DNA from: Ganoderma boninense
Lineage: Eukaryota > Basidiomycota > Agaricomycetes > Polyporales > Polyporaceae
Length of the DNA stretch: 64,000 nt
NCBI GenBank assembly: GCA_002900995.3
Contig: CM035315.1
Location: 2,263,826-2,327,825 of the forward strand
Direction: 5' to 3'
Shown: piece by piece, positions 11,611 to 22,426 of the stretch
How positions within the stretch are numbered: position 1 is the first letter of the stretch
Layout: each line of letters starts with the position of its first letter
Notes under the pieces: model-generated
The model's input: the letters and a program-made list of their open reading frames with translations, nothing else
The model's database searches: none
What the model was told of the DNA's origin: nothing
Program-made: the position numbers and the translations under genes

Positions 11611-12080
11611 TGTTACGACTGGCTGTCGAGTAAGATCAGGGAGGCTTACGAGACGAGCAAGGGTGTCGACGAGCGCTTGTGCAGCGAGAGCGGAGCAAGG
11701 CTCGACAGTCAGGCTGGGGACAAGGGTGTATTGAGTGAAGTATCTACAAGGGAAATACAGTGGGGCTCACCTGGGGACAAGAGGTCGAAACTAGAGTCCC
11801 CAGGTAGCAGGCTACAGTCCTTATATACATGTGCAGGTCCATGGGAACGGAGTACAATGGTAACTACGGTCGCGGGAACGGAAAGGGAGAACAATGGTGT
11901 AGGGAACAATAGCGACGGGAAACAACAGAGGAACAATGGGGAGACAGGAGCTATTGTACTTGGAAACAATGCGGAGGGTTTACAATGCTATGGAGGACAA
12001 CGAGGACGACATTGGACGTAAACTAATCGAGAAAGGAAACCTGGGCGCTAAGGTAGGCGCTAAACGGGGTGTTCGTAACA
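11611..12080 (-). repeat. LTR (3' LTR of the antisense element)
   Basis: 470 bp, begins TGTTACGA and ends CGTAACA, giving an inverted TGTTACGA/CGTAACA terminus. Near identical to 16463-16932; a diverged solo relative lies at 39586-40045. Confidence 0.95.
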
Positions 12081-12083
12081 GTA

Positions 12084-12093
12084 CCCCCCTCCT
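12084..12093 (-). other. Polypurine tract
   Basis: On the minus strand AGGAGGGGGG stands three bases before the LTR, the expected place of the plus-strand primer for reverse transcription. Confidence 0.75.
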
Positions 12094-12106
12094 AAGGGTC
12101 GTGCCC

Positions 12107-13595
12107 TCACGACCGAGTCTTCTTGTTGAGGGGACCGGGGGCCTCTGGGTGTGTCGAATGGAATTTCTTTACTACCAGCGGTGCGTTGCTCAGGTCTGCT
12201 GCATCTTCCCAGCTGTCTTGCTCAGGGCCCCATCCCTTCCAGTGGACGAGGTACTGCAGCTTCTTCCATCGCCCATAGCGGCGGGACTCTAGTACTGCTT
12301 CAACTTCGTACTCCTCCTCTCCTTCTACTTCGATGGGAGCCGGTTCAGGTGGGTGTCGACCAGGGAGTTCGCTCTCTTTGTGTGGGAGTAGCAAGGATAC
12401 ATGGAATACCGGGTGCATCGTGAGGTCCTTCGGGAGTTTGAGTTCGTATGCCAGGTTGCCTACTTTGCGTTTGACTGGGTAAGGGCCTGCATAGCGGTCA
12501 ACCAACTTCCTTGATACTCCAGGGACGCGGAAGTTCCTCGTGTCGAGCCACACCTTCTGGCCCTCCTTGAACTCTGGAGCGTCTCGTACGTAACGGTCGT
12601 AGTGCTCCTTCATCCGCTCGGCTGTTAGAGCCAGTGCTGCAGTCGCATCCTCTCGTGCACGTCGTAGCTCCTCACGTCGTTCATCTGCTGTGGGTACTGC
12701 CGTAGACAACATCGGGATGTGGAACTGGGGTTCGAAGCCATACATGAGGTAGAAGGGTGAATATCCTGTCGATGAGTGCGAGTGGGAATTGAAGGCAAAC
12801 TCTGCTATTGGCATCCATTTGACCCAATCATCGCGGTGTTGTGTGCAGTACATGCGCAAGTACGCCTCAATCTCCTGGTTCCACCGTTCGGATTGGCCAT
12901 CTGTCTGGGGATGATAGGCAGTAGACATTGCACTCTCAATGCCAAGTCCCTTGAGGATCGCACGGAAGAGCTTGCTCGAGAACTGTGGTCCTCTGTCAGA
13001 GACTATCTTGCGCGGCAGACCATGAAGACGGAAGTACTCTCGGATGAAGTTGTCTGCAGCTCCTTCAGCATCGATCTCCTCGGTACAGGGGATAAGATGG
13101 ATCATCTTCCCATGTCGATCAACAATGAGCTGTAGTGCGTTGAATCCATCTACCACTGGTAATCCGGTGATGAAGTCGCAGGTTACTACCTGGCCAGGGC
13201 TGTCTGGGATCTCGTTGGGTTGTAGGGGACCATACGGCTTTGCATGCGAGTTCTTGCCACGGCGACAGGTGTCGCAGGTCTCCACATACTGCTTGACAAA
13301 CTTGCCCATGCTCGGCCACCAGTAGTTGCGTGAGACGAGCTCCAGTGTCTTTGCCTGTCCAGGGTGTCCAGCGGGTGGGAGGTCATGGTGAATGCGTACA
13401 ATCTCTGCTCGTAGTGCATCATCCTTGGGGACATAGACTCGGCCACGGTAAAGAAGTAGGCCTTGCTCCGTGTTCCAGTCCACCAAGTCATTCTGTAGAC
13501 GAGCGGGTCCTAGGCTGTTGAGCTTGCCAAGTGCATCCGCCACCTCCTGTTCGCGTTCTCCACACTCCCGAAATACGTCGAAGCAATGCCTTCTC
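12107..13595 (-). CDS. Pol 3' half: integrase with chromodomain
   Basis: Open frame ending at 12107. It opens with an H2C2 zinc-binding module (H-x3-H of HHDLPPAGH, then CDTC). The integrase core follows with D (TCDFITGL), D (VSDRGPQF) and E of the DDE triad (GQSERWNQE). A GPY/F-like module comes next (RYAGPYPVKRK). The C-terminal chromodomain has YLVHWKGW and an acidic SWEDAADL. The enzyme inserts the cDNA; chromodomains of this class steer insertion toward histone marks. The frame is offset from RNase H by one base in the T-run near 13572. A normal chromovirus pol would be continuous here, so this copy probably cannot make a full polyprotein without slippage. Confidence 0.9.
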
Positions 13596-15728
13596 CGGAA
13601 CTACTGACAAGTGACCTCGTTTTGCTGCCATGACCTGGAAGTGGCTTGGCTGCAGCATGGTACGTCCGAGGTTGTCTTCAGTGTCACCGTGCAGGTGGTC
13701 TGGCCGTCTCGACAGGGCATCCGCTCTACCATTTGAGGTTCCTGGCTTGTGTGAGATGACAAAGTCGAACCGTGACAAGTACAGGGCCCATCGTGCCTGT
13801 CTGCGCGTGAGGTTTTGTGCCGTACGCCAGTATTCGAGGTTCTTGTGATCTGACTGGATTTCGAACACACTAGGCAGCCCTTCAAGGTAGTGACGCCAGG
13901 CCTGCAGGGCTCGGATGATTGCCAACATCTCCTTGTCATAGATCTCATAGTTCCGTTCAGCATCGCTCATTGACTCAGAGTGGAAGGCTACAGGGTGCCA
14001 TTTGCCATCCTCTGCTTCCTGAGACAGGACTCCGCCGGTTGCATAGCCAGAGGCGTCGACTTCGATGCGAGTCCTACGGTTAGGATCATACATCCGCAGG
14101 ACAGGGCTTTCTACGAAGCGTCGTTTGAGCTCATCGAAGGCAGCCTGCTCCTCAGCTTCCCATTTCCAGGGTGCCTTGCCAGTGAGACGGTCTAGGGGTT
14201 TGCAGACTGCACTGAAGTCCTTTATGAACCGCCGATAGAAGTTCGCAAATCCACGGAACTTTCGTACATCTGAGGTGTTCTGGGGAACAGGCCATTCAGC
14301 GATACCCTTGACCTTCACCGGGTCCATCTCCACCTGGTTCTCTGAGACGAGGACACCGAGGTATTCAACCTTGGGCTGTTCAAACTCGCACTTCTCCGGT
14401 TTGCAAAACAGGTCATGCTCTGCTAGACGCTTCAGGACTTCACGTACAAGTGTCCGATGCTCCTCGAGGTCGTTGGTAAAGATGAGGATGTCGTCGAGGT
14501 AGATGGTTATCTTGCCGAGTACGATGAGGTCCTTAAAGATGTCGTTCATGAGTGCAGAGAACGTGCTAGGCGAGTTGGCTAGCCCAAAGAACATGACGTT
14601 CGGTTCGAACAGTCCTCGGTTGGTCACAAAAGCTGCCTTCCATTCATCACCAGTCTTTATCCGTACATTGTTGTACCCCCAGCGTATATCGAGCTTGGTA
14701 AAGTACTTGGCCCTTTTGAGTCGATCCATCAGGTCCGAAACCAATGGCAGTGGGTAACGGTTCTTAATGGTGATGTCGTTCAGTCGTCGATAGTCCTGTA
14801 CTGGACGCAGACTGCCATCCTTCTTTTTGACGAAGAAGAAGGGTGAGAACATCGGTGACTTCGACTCCTGGATGTAACCTTTGGCCAAGTTCTCGGTAAG
14901 GAACTTGTCTAGCTCGGTTTGTTCACTGGGCGACAGGGGGTACACTCTGGAATGGAACATCTTTGCGTCAGGTACGAGTTCGATTGCGTGATCGTAGGGG
15001 CCATGCTTGGGTAAGCGTTCAGATGCCTCTTTCGAAAAGACCTCAAGATATTCGTGGTACTGCTTGGGTACGATCTCCTCAACCGGGCGGATCTCCTTCT
15101 TCTGATACTCCTGTTCTGCAAGCTGCTGTGAATACGTGTGTGTTGCTGAAACAAAGAGTTTGGGGGCATTGCGAAGGGTCCGTCCAGTAGCGAGTGCCTC
15201 GAGAAAAGATTCCTCGGTACCATCCCATTCCGGTAGAAAACCTGGTGGTGGAGGCCTGACCTCCTCCTCTTCCTCCTCCTCGACCATCACGGCCGTACAT
15301 ATCCTTCCCACCGTCTTAGCCTTCCTTACCCGTCGAGGACCGCTGCGCGCCGTAAGCCGTACCTCCGTATCACGCGCTTTGGTCTCAACAGGTTCGGATG
15401 CCTTCTGGTGAGTCGAACACGTCTCTGGACACCTTGAGAGGCGTAGCGAGCCACGTTCCCAGTCTATCTCCGGGTTGTGCTCGCGCAGCCAGTCTAGTCC
15501 AATGATAGCATCCTCCTCTCCGATGTCTGTGACTACAAACACCACCTTCTCTCGGTGGTCTCCAATTGCCATGTCCAACACGGCTACCTCCGTGATCGTT
15601 CCATCACGGTTCTCTGTCCCATCAATGTTATACAGCGGGATGGGTTTGGCCAACCTCCTCGTGGTGACCCGATTCCGTTCTACGAATCGTCTGCTCAAAA
15701 ACTTGGTAGTAGCTCCACTATCTACCAT
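13488..15728 (-). CDS. Pol 5' half: protease, reverse transcriptase, RNase H
   Basis: Frame starting at an ATG directly before the aspartic protease motif DSGATTKF and open upstream of it to about 15894. Domains in order are: protease (flap region IIGLDWL); an acidic linker; reverse transcriptase with FFFVKKKDGSLRPVQDYR, FGLANSPSTF and the catalytic YLDDIL; and RNase H with DASGYATGGVLSQ and a late ADALSR. All catalytic residues are present. The last ~20 codons are a wrong-frame tail caused by the one-base shift near 13572. Confidence 0.92.
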   Translation of the reverse strand: MVDSGATTKFLSRRFVERNRVTTRRLAKPIPLYNIDGTENRDGTITEVAVLDMAIGDHREKVVFVVTDIGEEDAIIGLDWLREHNPEIDWERGSLRLSRCPETCSTHQKASEPVETKARDTEVRLTARSGPRRVRKAKTVGRICTAVMVEEEEEEEVRPPPPGFLPEWDGTEESFLEALATGRTLRNAPKLFVSATHTYSQQLAEQEYQKKEIRPVEEIVPKQYHEYLEVFSKEASERLPKHGPYDHAIELVPDAKMFHSRVYPLSPSEQTELDKFLTENLAKGYIQESKSPMFSPFFFVKKKDGSLRPVQDYRRLNDITIKNRYPLPLVSDLMDRLKRAKYFTKLDIRWGYNNVRIKTGDEWKAAFVTNRGLFEPNVMFFGLANSPSTFSALMNDIFKDLIVLGKITIYLDDILIFTNDLEEHRTLVREVLKRLAEHDLFCKPEKCEFEQPKVEYLGVLVSENQVEMDPVKVKGIAEWPVPQNTSDVRKFRGFANFYRRFIKDFSAVCKPLDRLTGKAPWKWEAEEQAAFDELKRRFVESPVLRMYDPNRRTRIEVDASGYATGGVLSQEAEDGKWHPVAFHSESMSDAERNYEIYDKEMLAIIRALQAWRHYLEGLPSVFEIQSDHKNLEYWRTAQNLTRRQARWALYLSRFDFVISHKPGTSNGRADALSRRPDHLHGDTEDNLGRTMLQPSHFQVMAAKRGHLSVVPEKALLRRISGVWRTRTGGGGCTWQAQQPRTRSSTE

Positions 15729-15886
15729 GGCAACAATGTCCTTGTGCCGCTGCTTGCCGATAAGTCGTACTGGGATATGAAAGTGTTGTCCATAATGGTT
15801 GACTTCGTATACGAAGGACGAACGCAGTACTGCAAATCGACTGTTACTGCTCGAGCCGGCACGCGCAGCGTCCAGTGCGGCTCGAA

Positions 15887-16036
15887 TCAGAAACCCTCCT
15901 CCTTGGCTAGTGTGGCCGCGGCAAGCCTTTCACCAAGCCGCTTGATCTCTACCTGCAACAACTGCACTTGCAGCGCTTCGATCCGCGCTTTCAGTGTTTG
16001 GAGTTGTTCGGCCTGAGATGGCGGGATGGCGGACAT
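15887..16036 (-). CDS. Small leader ORF in place of Gag
   Basis: ATG at 16036, 49 residues, a leucine-rich amphipathic helix (LQTLKARIEALQVQLLQVE) ending at a TGA. The protease frame overlaps its 3' end by one-base offset. Upstream, the same frame continues without ATG past a TAG near 16155 with a basic, charged sequence. No capsid major homology region or CCHC knuckle is visible. This may be the remnant of gag after an internal deletion, or a coiled-coil product of its own. Confidence 0.4.
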   Translation of the reverse strand: MSAIPPSQAEQLQTLKARIEALQVQLLQVEIKRLGERLAAATLAKEEGF

Positions 16037-16462
16037 AGCGGTGGGGTGATCGAGGGTTTCTAGGTGGGTGTTGTGGGATGCCTCGCTTCCTATCCCAGGA
16101 ATGAACACGGCGGGTGCACGATCCAACACTGTTTGCTCAGCCTCCTCGGCCTATTGCTGTGTCTTAGCCCAAGGGACACGGGCCCAAGGGTGTTCTGCCT
16201 TGGCTTTGTTTCGCCGCCTTTCTCTAGCCTCCCACGCCGTGAGGCGGACCACTTCTGTCAGTACCGGGGTCTCGTGTTAGGAGCTTTCCACGTACTGTAC
16301 CACTGAGAGTGGCAAGCCTCAGGTTGCGCCGAGACCACGTCCGATGGTGTGACTAGAGCGCGTACTACGCTAGGCCAACACAGAGGATCTAAGTGCGTAC
16401 CGTACGAGAGAAAAAGAATGTGGGTAGAGTACACCGGTGCTCGTGTGGAAGTTTCGACCTAA

Positions 16463-16932
16463 TGTTACGACTGGCTGTTGAGTAAGATCAGGGAGGCTTA
16501 CGAGACGAGCAAGGGTGTCGACGAGCGCTTGTGCAGCGAGAGCGGAGCAAGGCTCGACAGTCAGGCTGGGGACAAGGGTGTATTGAGTGAAGTATCTACA
16601 AGGGAAATACAGTGGGGCTCACCTGGGGACAAGAGGTCGAAACTAGAGTCCCCAGGTAGCAGGCTACAGTCCTTATATACATGTGCAGGTCCATGGGAAC
16701 GGAGTACAATGGTAACTACGGTCGCGGGAACGGAAAGGGAGAACAATGGTGTAGGGAACAATAGCGACGGGAAACAACAGAGGAACAATGGGGAGACAGG
16801 AGCTATTGTACTTGGAAACAATGCGGAGGGTTTACAATGCTATGGAGGACAACGAGGACGACATTGGACGTAAACTAATCGAGAAAGGAAACCTGGGCGC
16901 TAAGGTAGGCGCTAAACGGGGTGTTCGTAACA
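16463..16932 (-). repeat. LTR (5' LTR of the antisense element)
   Basis: 470 bp, 469 identical to 11611-12080. Its inner flank on the minus strand (TTAGGTCGAAAC) does not begin with TGG, so a standard tRNA primer site is not obvious; self-priming is possible but not shown. Confidence 0.95.
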
Positions 16933-16937
16933 GAGAA
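16933..16937. repeat. Target-site duplication GAGAA (right)
   Basis: Matches 11606-11610. Confidence 0.9.
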
Positions 16938-17730
16938 CTCTGCAATACTCAATTCGAGTCCGCAATGCCGGGGCTGATCTCACGGTGAGATTGGCGGCAT
17001 GGTGTGTAGTATGGAAGCCTGACTGTCCTATCCTACAGATCCCATTGCCTCTCAATGGGCTTAAGCCAACTGACGGTCCTATTATTCGTCTTCTCCTGGC
17101 GTTTCTATCGTCCCGAGCCTTCCATCGATTCCGCGTATCCCCCACAGCCCATCTCACCATACACACTGTTCTCAGCGCCCTCTGGGCCTTCTGGTCCGAC
17201 CTACACGGGATCCAGCCCACTGCCTACCAGAAATTTTGCAAGCGGCTCCAGGCCCTGATGCCGGTTCATGAACCCCAGGACGGAGACATGACGAGCGAGA
17301 TGCAGGACTTCGTCGTTTGGTTGGGGGACGAAGTGGGTCTGGTAGGTGGCCCGTACTTCGTGTACTGGGCTACTAGTCGGCTAACGATGCGAAGCATGCT
17401 CTGAAGTACAGACCTGTCGAAGAAGCTGAGACTCAGGATGCGGTTCAGCAGTTGCATCGCCGTCGTGTGGTTCTCAAGGTGGAAATTACGGCTGATCCGG
17501 AGAACGCAGATGGCGGCGAGGATACACACGAATTCGCGACGGTCCGCATGAACCACCGAGTCCACGGGACGGATAAGCTGCTGCGTCGGGATTACTTCTT
17601 GCCTCCCGGGTTTGACTGCACTGTGGCGACGGGGGATCCAGGCAGTAGCTGGAGTGGGGCGCCACACACGTTGAAGTACATTCAGAACAGCATGTATTAC
17701 GCTAGCTACGGACTAGAGTACCTTGCCTGA
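16938..17730 (+). pseudogene. 3' part of the host gene split by the retrotransposon
   Basis: Beyond the element a frame runs to a GTGAGA donor near 16984. An intron ends at 17038, and exons 17039-17332 and 17377-17730 (stop TGA) follow, joined in phase 0 by a 44-nt intron. The last exon reads like a folded domain (HEFATVRMNHRVHGTDKLLR, then LRRDYFLPPGFDCTV). I do not recognise the family. Because the two halves lie on the same strand and meet at the target duplication, I take them as one interrupted gene. The 3' half lacks its own start. Confidence 0.5.
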
Positions 17731-19203
17731 GTGGTGACGCGACATATGTACAGAAAGGGACCAGAACCTATACCCGGGATGCCTAACGACAAGAAAGAAG
17801 GAAGAATCGGCTACGCAAACGGTCGTATAAACGTGTCGTAAAAGTGGAATCTCTGCTCAAGAGAACGAGCCCACCTGGTGAGGAGTGTGAGGGTCAGTGT
17901 GGCAATATGGCAAAAGATACACGCACCACGCCTGAGACGCCGCATCGAGGACACCATTGTGGGGCTGAAGGAATACCGAGCGGGGATTAGGGCAAGAAGC
18001 TTTAAGAAATTCGACCTGGGGACGTACCTCGTGGAACGCTAAACCGGCTTTTCCATCCGGAGACCGAAGCCGACGAGCAGTGCCCTTGCCCACTTGGATC
18101 TGAAAGCCGCTGTGCAACAGAGCCTAGGAGAACGTGAGTAGCAGGGAGAACGAAGAGGGAAGACGACATACCTGCTTCCAGGAAACGTACTGTAAGGGAC
18201 GGCGACCGCCGGGAGGGGGACGAACAACGCCCCGCAAGACCTGCGCAACGTCAGTGAAGGCCAGAATGCCAGGAACAAAACGCACCAGCAGATGCCTGTC
18301 TGCTTTCATGTCGCGCTGGAAATGCAGGTGGAGAAGGTGGACAAAGGGCCAACTAAGGTGGAATCTATGAGGGAGGGTGTGTATAAACGAGAACAAGGGC
18401 ACACTTACCTAGTAGGCAGCCGCCAACGGATGGTGGTCACTGGGAATGTGGGGGGACAACGGCGAGGGTCTTCAGGGCTGCCGGACGCCGACGAAATCGA
18501 GGAGAGCATGTCCACAGGGCCGGAGACGAGCGCAGAGTGAGGGGGGGTTGAGCGTGGTAGGGGTTGGGTGGAGAGTGTGGGTGGGGAACGAGAAGGAGAG
18601 ATCCGGCTCACCTGGAGTCGAAGATGAGCTGGAATGACCACCGGACGATGCGGTGGGCGGCCTTGAGGACGGGTGAGCCCCGGTGACGCAGCGAGGGGCG
18701 TCCCAGGTGTGGCGTGGAGTAAGGGGAGGTGAATGAGTGGTGGGGAAGGTCCCGGGTGCGGCGTGGAGGTCGGGGAGTTGAATGGTGGATAGGAAGAGAG
18801 AGGCGACAACAGAGAGGCGAGAAGAGAGGAAGGAAGGGAGGGGCGCCCAGGAGCCGGCATGGCGACGCGACCTCCGCGTCCTGTGGCTCATCCCAGCCGT
18901 GGGCCTTCGGTGTCGCATGCGCTTGGGACCGTCTGGGACGTGCATTCGGTGCGTGTCACCGGGCGATTGAGGTTCCAGGTGCGCGGCGGACTGGCGGAGG
19001 GCGGCCACGGTATCGACGCGCCCTCGCATGGACGGCGAGGGTTCCGTTGTGCCAGGTTGAGGAGGGCGGAAGTCGTGGACGGCGGCCGAACACGTCGAAC
19101 GACGCGACGCATTGTGCGGGGCGACCTCGCCCTCCCCCCACCCTGACGCCACCGCTTACACCTCGCAGTGGTGTTATTGGCCTTTTTTTCATTGCAGAAA
19201 GGA
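17731..19203. other. Gene-poor stretch with minus-strand splice-like signals
   Basis: Several good minus-strand donor-like sites occur (near 18028, 18170, 18408 and 18612). The frames between them are short and rich in Pro, Ser and Arg, as expected from GC-rich DNA. A short-exon minus-strand gene is possible, but I cannot build a convincing model. Confidence 0.3.
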
Positions 19204-19291
19204 AGGGACGCTGGCGCAGGGGCAAAGCGCGTCCTGATTTGCGAAGTTCGCAGGCGGGCGAAGGTTCGAATCCGCCTCCTATTTCTTTTTT
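19204..19291 (+). ncRNA. tRNA-like Pol III promoter: tRNA relic or SINE head
   Basis: An A-box-like TGGCGCAGGGGC (19212-19223) is followed 40 bp on by a perfect B box GGTTCGAATCC (19263-19273) and a T-run (19286-19291) that could stop Pol III. The D arm folds well (GCGC stem). Acceptor and T stems do not pair properly, so it is not a functional tRNA by eye. A SINE head or decayed tRNA is the likely reading. Confidence 0.4.
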
Positions 19292-21654
19292 CTCCAGTTG
19301 AGTTGAGGCGCTCGTGCTGCGCTTGCGCGCCTCTCACACCGACGACGCTTGATTGCGAGGTAAGCCTGGCTCTTCTGGCTTACCAGGCTAATCCTCCTCT
19401 TCCCTAGGCTTATCCTACACGGACGGCTTAACCCTGGGCACTGACGGCCTACGCTTTCGACGTGGCCTTGCGGCTACCACCAACTCTGATCTGCCCCCCG
19501 ACCCCGCTAATCCGGTCGTCCCGCTCTCTGCCACTGCGACTGACTGTGCCTAACCCACCCCCAACCCGCTAATCCCGTCGCCCCGCTGAGCTTGGTGTTC
19601 GCCGCCATCTGGCTTACTTGCCCGCCTCTGGATTAAATCGTGAGTAACTACTGGGTGAGTTTAGCCACTTTCACCTGTAACTACTGACGAGGATTATCCA
19701 CCCTGATTGAAGTCCCTGCTGTCCATGTCGATCCCCGTGCTAACCACAGCGAACGATTAGCATCGCAAGCTCGCTTATCACGCGTCTCATGCTCAACCTC
19801 CGCGACCCACGTGTATTACGAAATCGTTACACCGACAGTCGGACGTCCGAGCTAGAGCGCAGCGAGCTCCCATGGTGTCCTAGAACCAACGGCGCCGCAT
19901 GCTCCTCCGAGTCAGCGGGCGGCTCGGACGCGTCAGCGAGTTCGAGTTCGTCTTAGATGTAGAGTTTACAACAGAACATGCATGTTCCTCGCCAGTTAGG
20001 CCACGGGTACATGCATGTTTCCACTCCTGCCTATTTGGGTATTTCGCCCCACGCCCCATCACCCGGCCTTCCTGAGCTCAATCGCTTCCTGAACGGCCCT
20101 GGTATGACACAACACTCCCAATATAACGGTATTCTGAGGTATCAGAAAAAAAGGTACAGATGGAGTGCCAAAACGGAAAAGCCACCAGGCAGCCTCGAAC
20201 CCCGAAACGTGAGAAGTAAGCGCCGCACCGCAGAACCAAGGGAGCTGCGGGTGCTACACCGACTCAGCCAAATCACCCTTCATAGGCCCTAAAAGGATTT
20301 GTTTATATCACATTGTTAAGCCCCCCCCTAGGACGTGGAACGTGCATGTACTCCAACTTGCATGTTCCACCTTCGGCGTCTCCCTTGCCTTTCGTCTCTC
20401 ACCCGTAACCTGCGCGTCTCCGCCTATGCATCTCCTGCAGTCATGCTACGCTTCCCTGCCTCTGCCTCCACCCACTGTTGCTTTCCATCCGTAAACCTCA
20501 ACCCGTCCAATACACCCGCACCCATGAGACTCCCGTATCGCCAACGTCGCATCTGCTGTCCTCGAGGCCTCGGCCATCTTCTGGTCGTGGTGAGTCCTTC
20601 ACCTTCCTTCTCTCGATCTCAACCCAACAACTAGTCGTCGCACAATGCAGCGTCAAGCAAGATCAATTTGGGTATGTGTTTTGAACCCACTGTGGCGCAT
20701 GCAGGCATTGTAGATCAGTGGGGGGCACTTCGATGAGTCTCGCGTGCATTCGTCGGCCCTCTGAACTTGACCACCCTCCCATCCAGTGTTCTCCTGTCAG
20801 CGCCCATGCCTCTCCATCCTTCGAGTCAACTCTCCCACCATCAGCAGGTCCACAGAAGTGTGTCCTCTATGCGTCCTGTGGATGGAGCAGAGTGGTCTCT
20901 GAAACCCCCTGCTCATCTCCACCAAATCTCCACACCGCTGGGGCTATCGCGAGCCTTGCAATCAGTGCATGGTGCGCACAGCACCTCGTCACCAACACAT
21001 ACCACACCGTTCCCTTCTTCTTTTCAGGTAAGTATATTCATAGTACAAAATGTAATATCCCGCAACTGTGTATAATATATGTACTTTTGAACCACGTCCC
21101 TAACACATCAGGCATGTGTCCCAACCATCCAACATGCATGTTTGAGATTTCCCGCTGTACTTATCAGTTTCTACCCCCACCCGGTACCGGCGGTCATCAC
21201 ACCTATCAATGCGATCTACCGGGCCTGACGAGCGTCGCTTCCGCCACCTACTTATTTGGCACTCGCTCAACGCAACATTTTGCCCCTCCCGTATCTGGGC
21301 TCACCCTCGATAAAGGCAACCAGTCCACTCCTGCTTGTGTCGCTTAGTTTCCCTCCCGCTGCAAGCGAAGGGAGTTCACGCCACAGCGCATCGCGTCACG
21401 CCCATTCATTGTGTCTCCCGCCGCTGTCTTGCGTCTATGCCATTGCCCAGGGGACCTTGCCCCGGTCTGCTCCGATTCATCTGTTCCCATCTATCACATG
21501 TTGATTATGTAACCAGCGCCAGTATTCCCACCGTTCGGTCAACTGGTGCCGCGGCCATGGCAGCTCGCTTAATCAGTCTTCATGGTCGCGGGCTCCGACG
21601 TGTTCCCCGCGCGTCCCTCCCACCCTTCCGCTGCCATCCTCCCGTACATCCGCC
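19292..21654. other. No gene recognised; short CATGCATG-containing repeats
   Basis: Holds a few copies of a GCATGTTCC-like word (near 19976, 20011, 20358 and 21133) in C-rich DNA. Open frames here are not protein-like. It could be transposon debris or long UTR/intergenic sequence. Confidence 0.35.
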
Positions 21655-22363
21655 ATGAACTCGCCTAAATGGGACGAAGACAACGCACGGACGCGCGCCC
21701 TCAACATGACGGAGGAGGTCCCATGTGTTTTGATGACTTGCGAGCCTCTGTATTCAGACTTGGACCCCTTCGTGTGTTTTGAGGACCCGATGCCGCAACC
21801 GGAAAAGGTCTTCCTCAAGGTGTATCCAAGTTGGCGGTCAGAGGAGCCTTGTGTCTTCGAGGTGCGTGACTCATGTCTCGCAATTGCATTACTGACACTA
21901 ACCCCTGGCCGTTAGCTCTCCTTCCCGACCTCATACACGGTCGCAACGTCCACACCGTCTTCTCACTGGGAAGCGCAGAGGCGCCTTTTGGAAGAACACG
22001 ACGTGTATCCTCGACTGCTCCATTTTCAACATCACGCCCTTCGAGGAATGTTCCGGGTGCTGAATTACTGCTCTTCAAATTCTTCAGAGGCAGCATGTCG
22101 TTTGTGGCACACGTGTTGGGCAGGGCTGTACAACTTTCTGGAACATGCACAGAACTCGAACCGCGAGTTCACGGAGTACTACATCAACGAAGTCTTTAAC
22201 CGTATGCTTTGGTGGGTCGAGATGCAGGTGAGTATATGCGTACCCATTTCACATTGTAATTATCACTGATATCAACAATTATTCGGAGCAGGACGAAGTC
22301 CCAGACTTGCCGGATATTTGTATGGAAGTTCCCACCTCTGCGTTGACGAATACTACCACGTAG
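21655..22363 (+). CDS. Hypothetical protein, 196 residues
   Basis: Exons 21655-21861, 21916-22227 and 22292-22363; each is a whole number of codons and both introns have GT..AG borders (GTGCGT and GTGAGT donors). The protein is acidic at the N-terminus (MNSPKWDEDNAR). Its middle is rich in aromatic residues, with a histidine/leucine-rich stretch (RLLHFQHHALRGMFRVLNYC) and a tryptophan cluster (NRMLWWVEMQ). No known domain is recognised and no membrane segment is clear. The clean splice phases make a real gene likely. Confidence 0.6.
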
Positions 22364-22426
22364 GCGGGTTGATGTAATTGTCTGTTGCCGCATTATCATT
22401 GTATCTTTCTCTTTCAATGTTCCACT

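Larger units (their letters stand above)
11611..16932 (-). mobile_element. Ty3/Gypsy chromovirus, 5322 bp, inserted antisense
   Basis: Complete LTR-to-LTR element flanked by GAGAA duplications. Reading on the minus strand, the order is LTR, small leader ORF, protease, reverse transcriptase, RNase H, integrase with C-terminal chromodomain, polypurine tract, LTR. That order and the chromodomain define a chromovirus. The 470-bp LTRs differ at one base (the C/T at 11627 versus 16479), so insertion is recent. Two defects are visible. A single extra base in a T-run (13571-13573) separates RNase H from integrase. Only about 730 bp lie between the 5' LTR and protease, too little for a normal Gag, and no zinc knuckle is visible. 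It splits a host gene. Confidence 0.95.

Noticed and set aside
19204..19291. Functional tRNA gene
   Set aside because: The B box is perfect, but the acceptor stem and T stem do not pair; kept only as tRNA-like.
18405..19337. Proline/serine- or arginine-rich frames as genes
   Set aside because: Composition mirrors GC-rich sequence on both strands, starts are non-ATG, and no domain or consistent splice model emerged.
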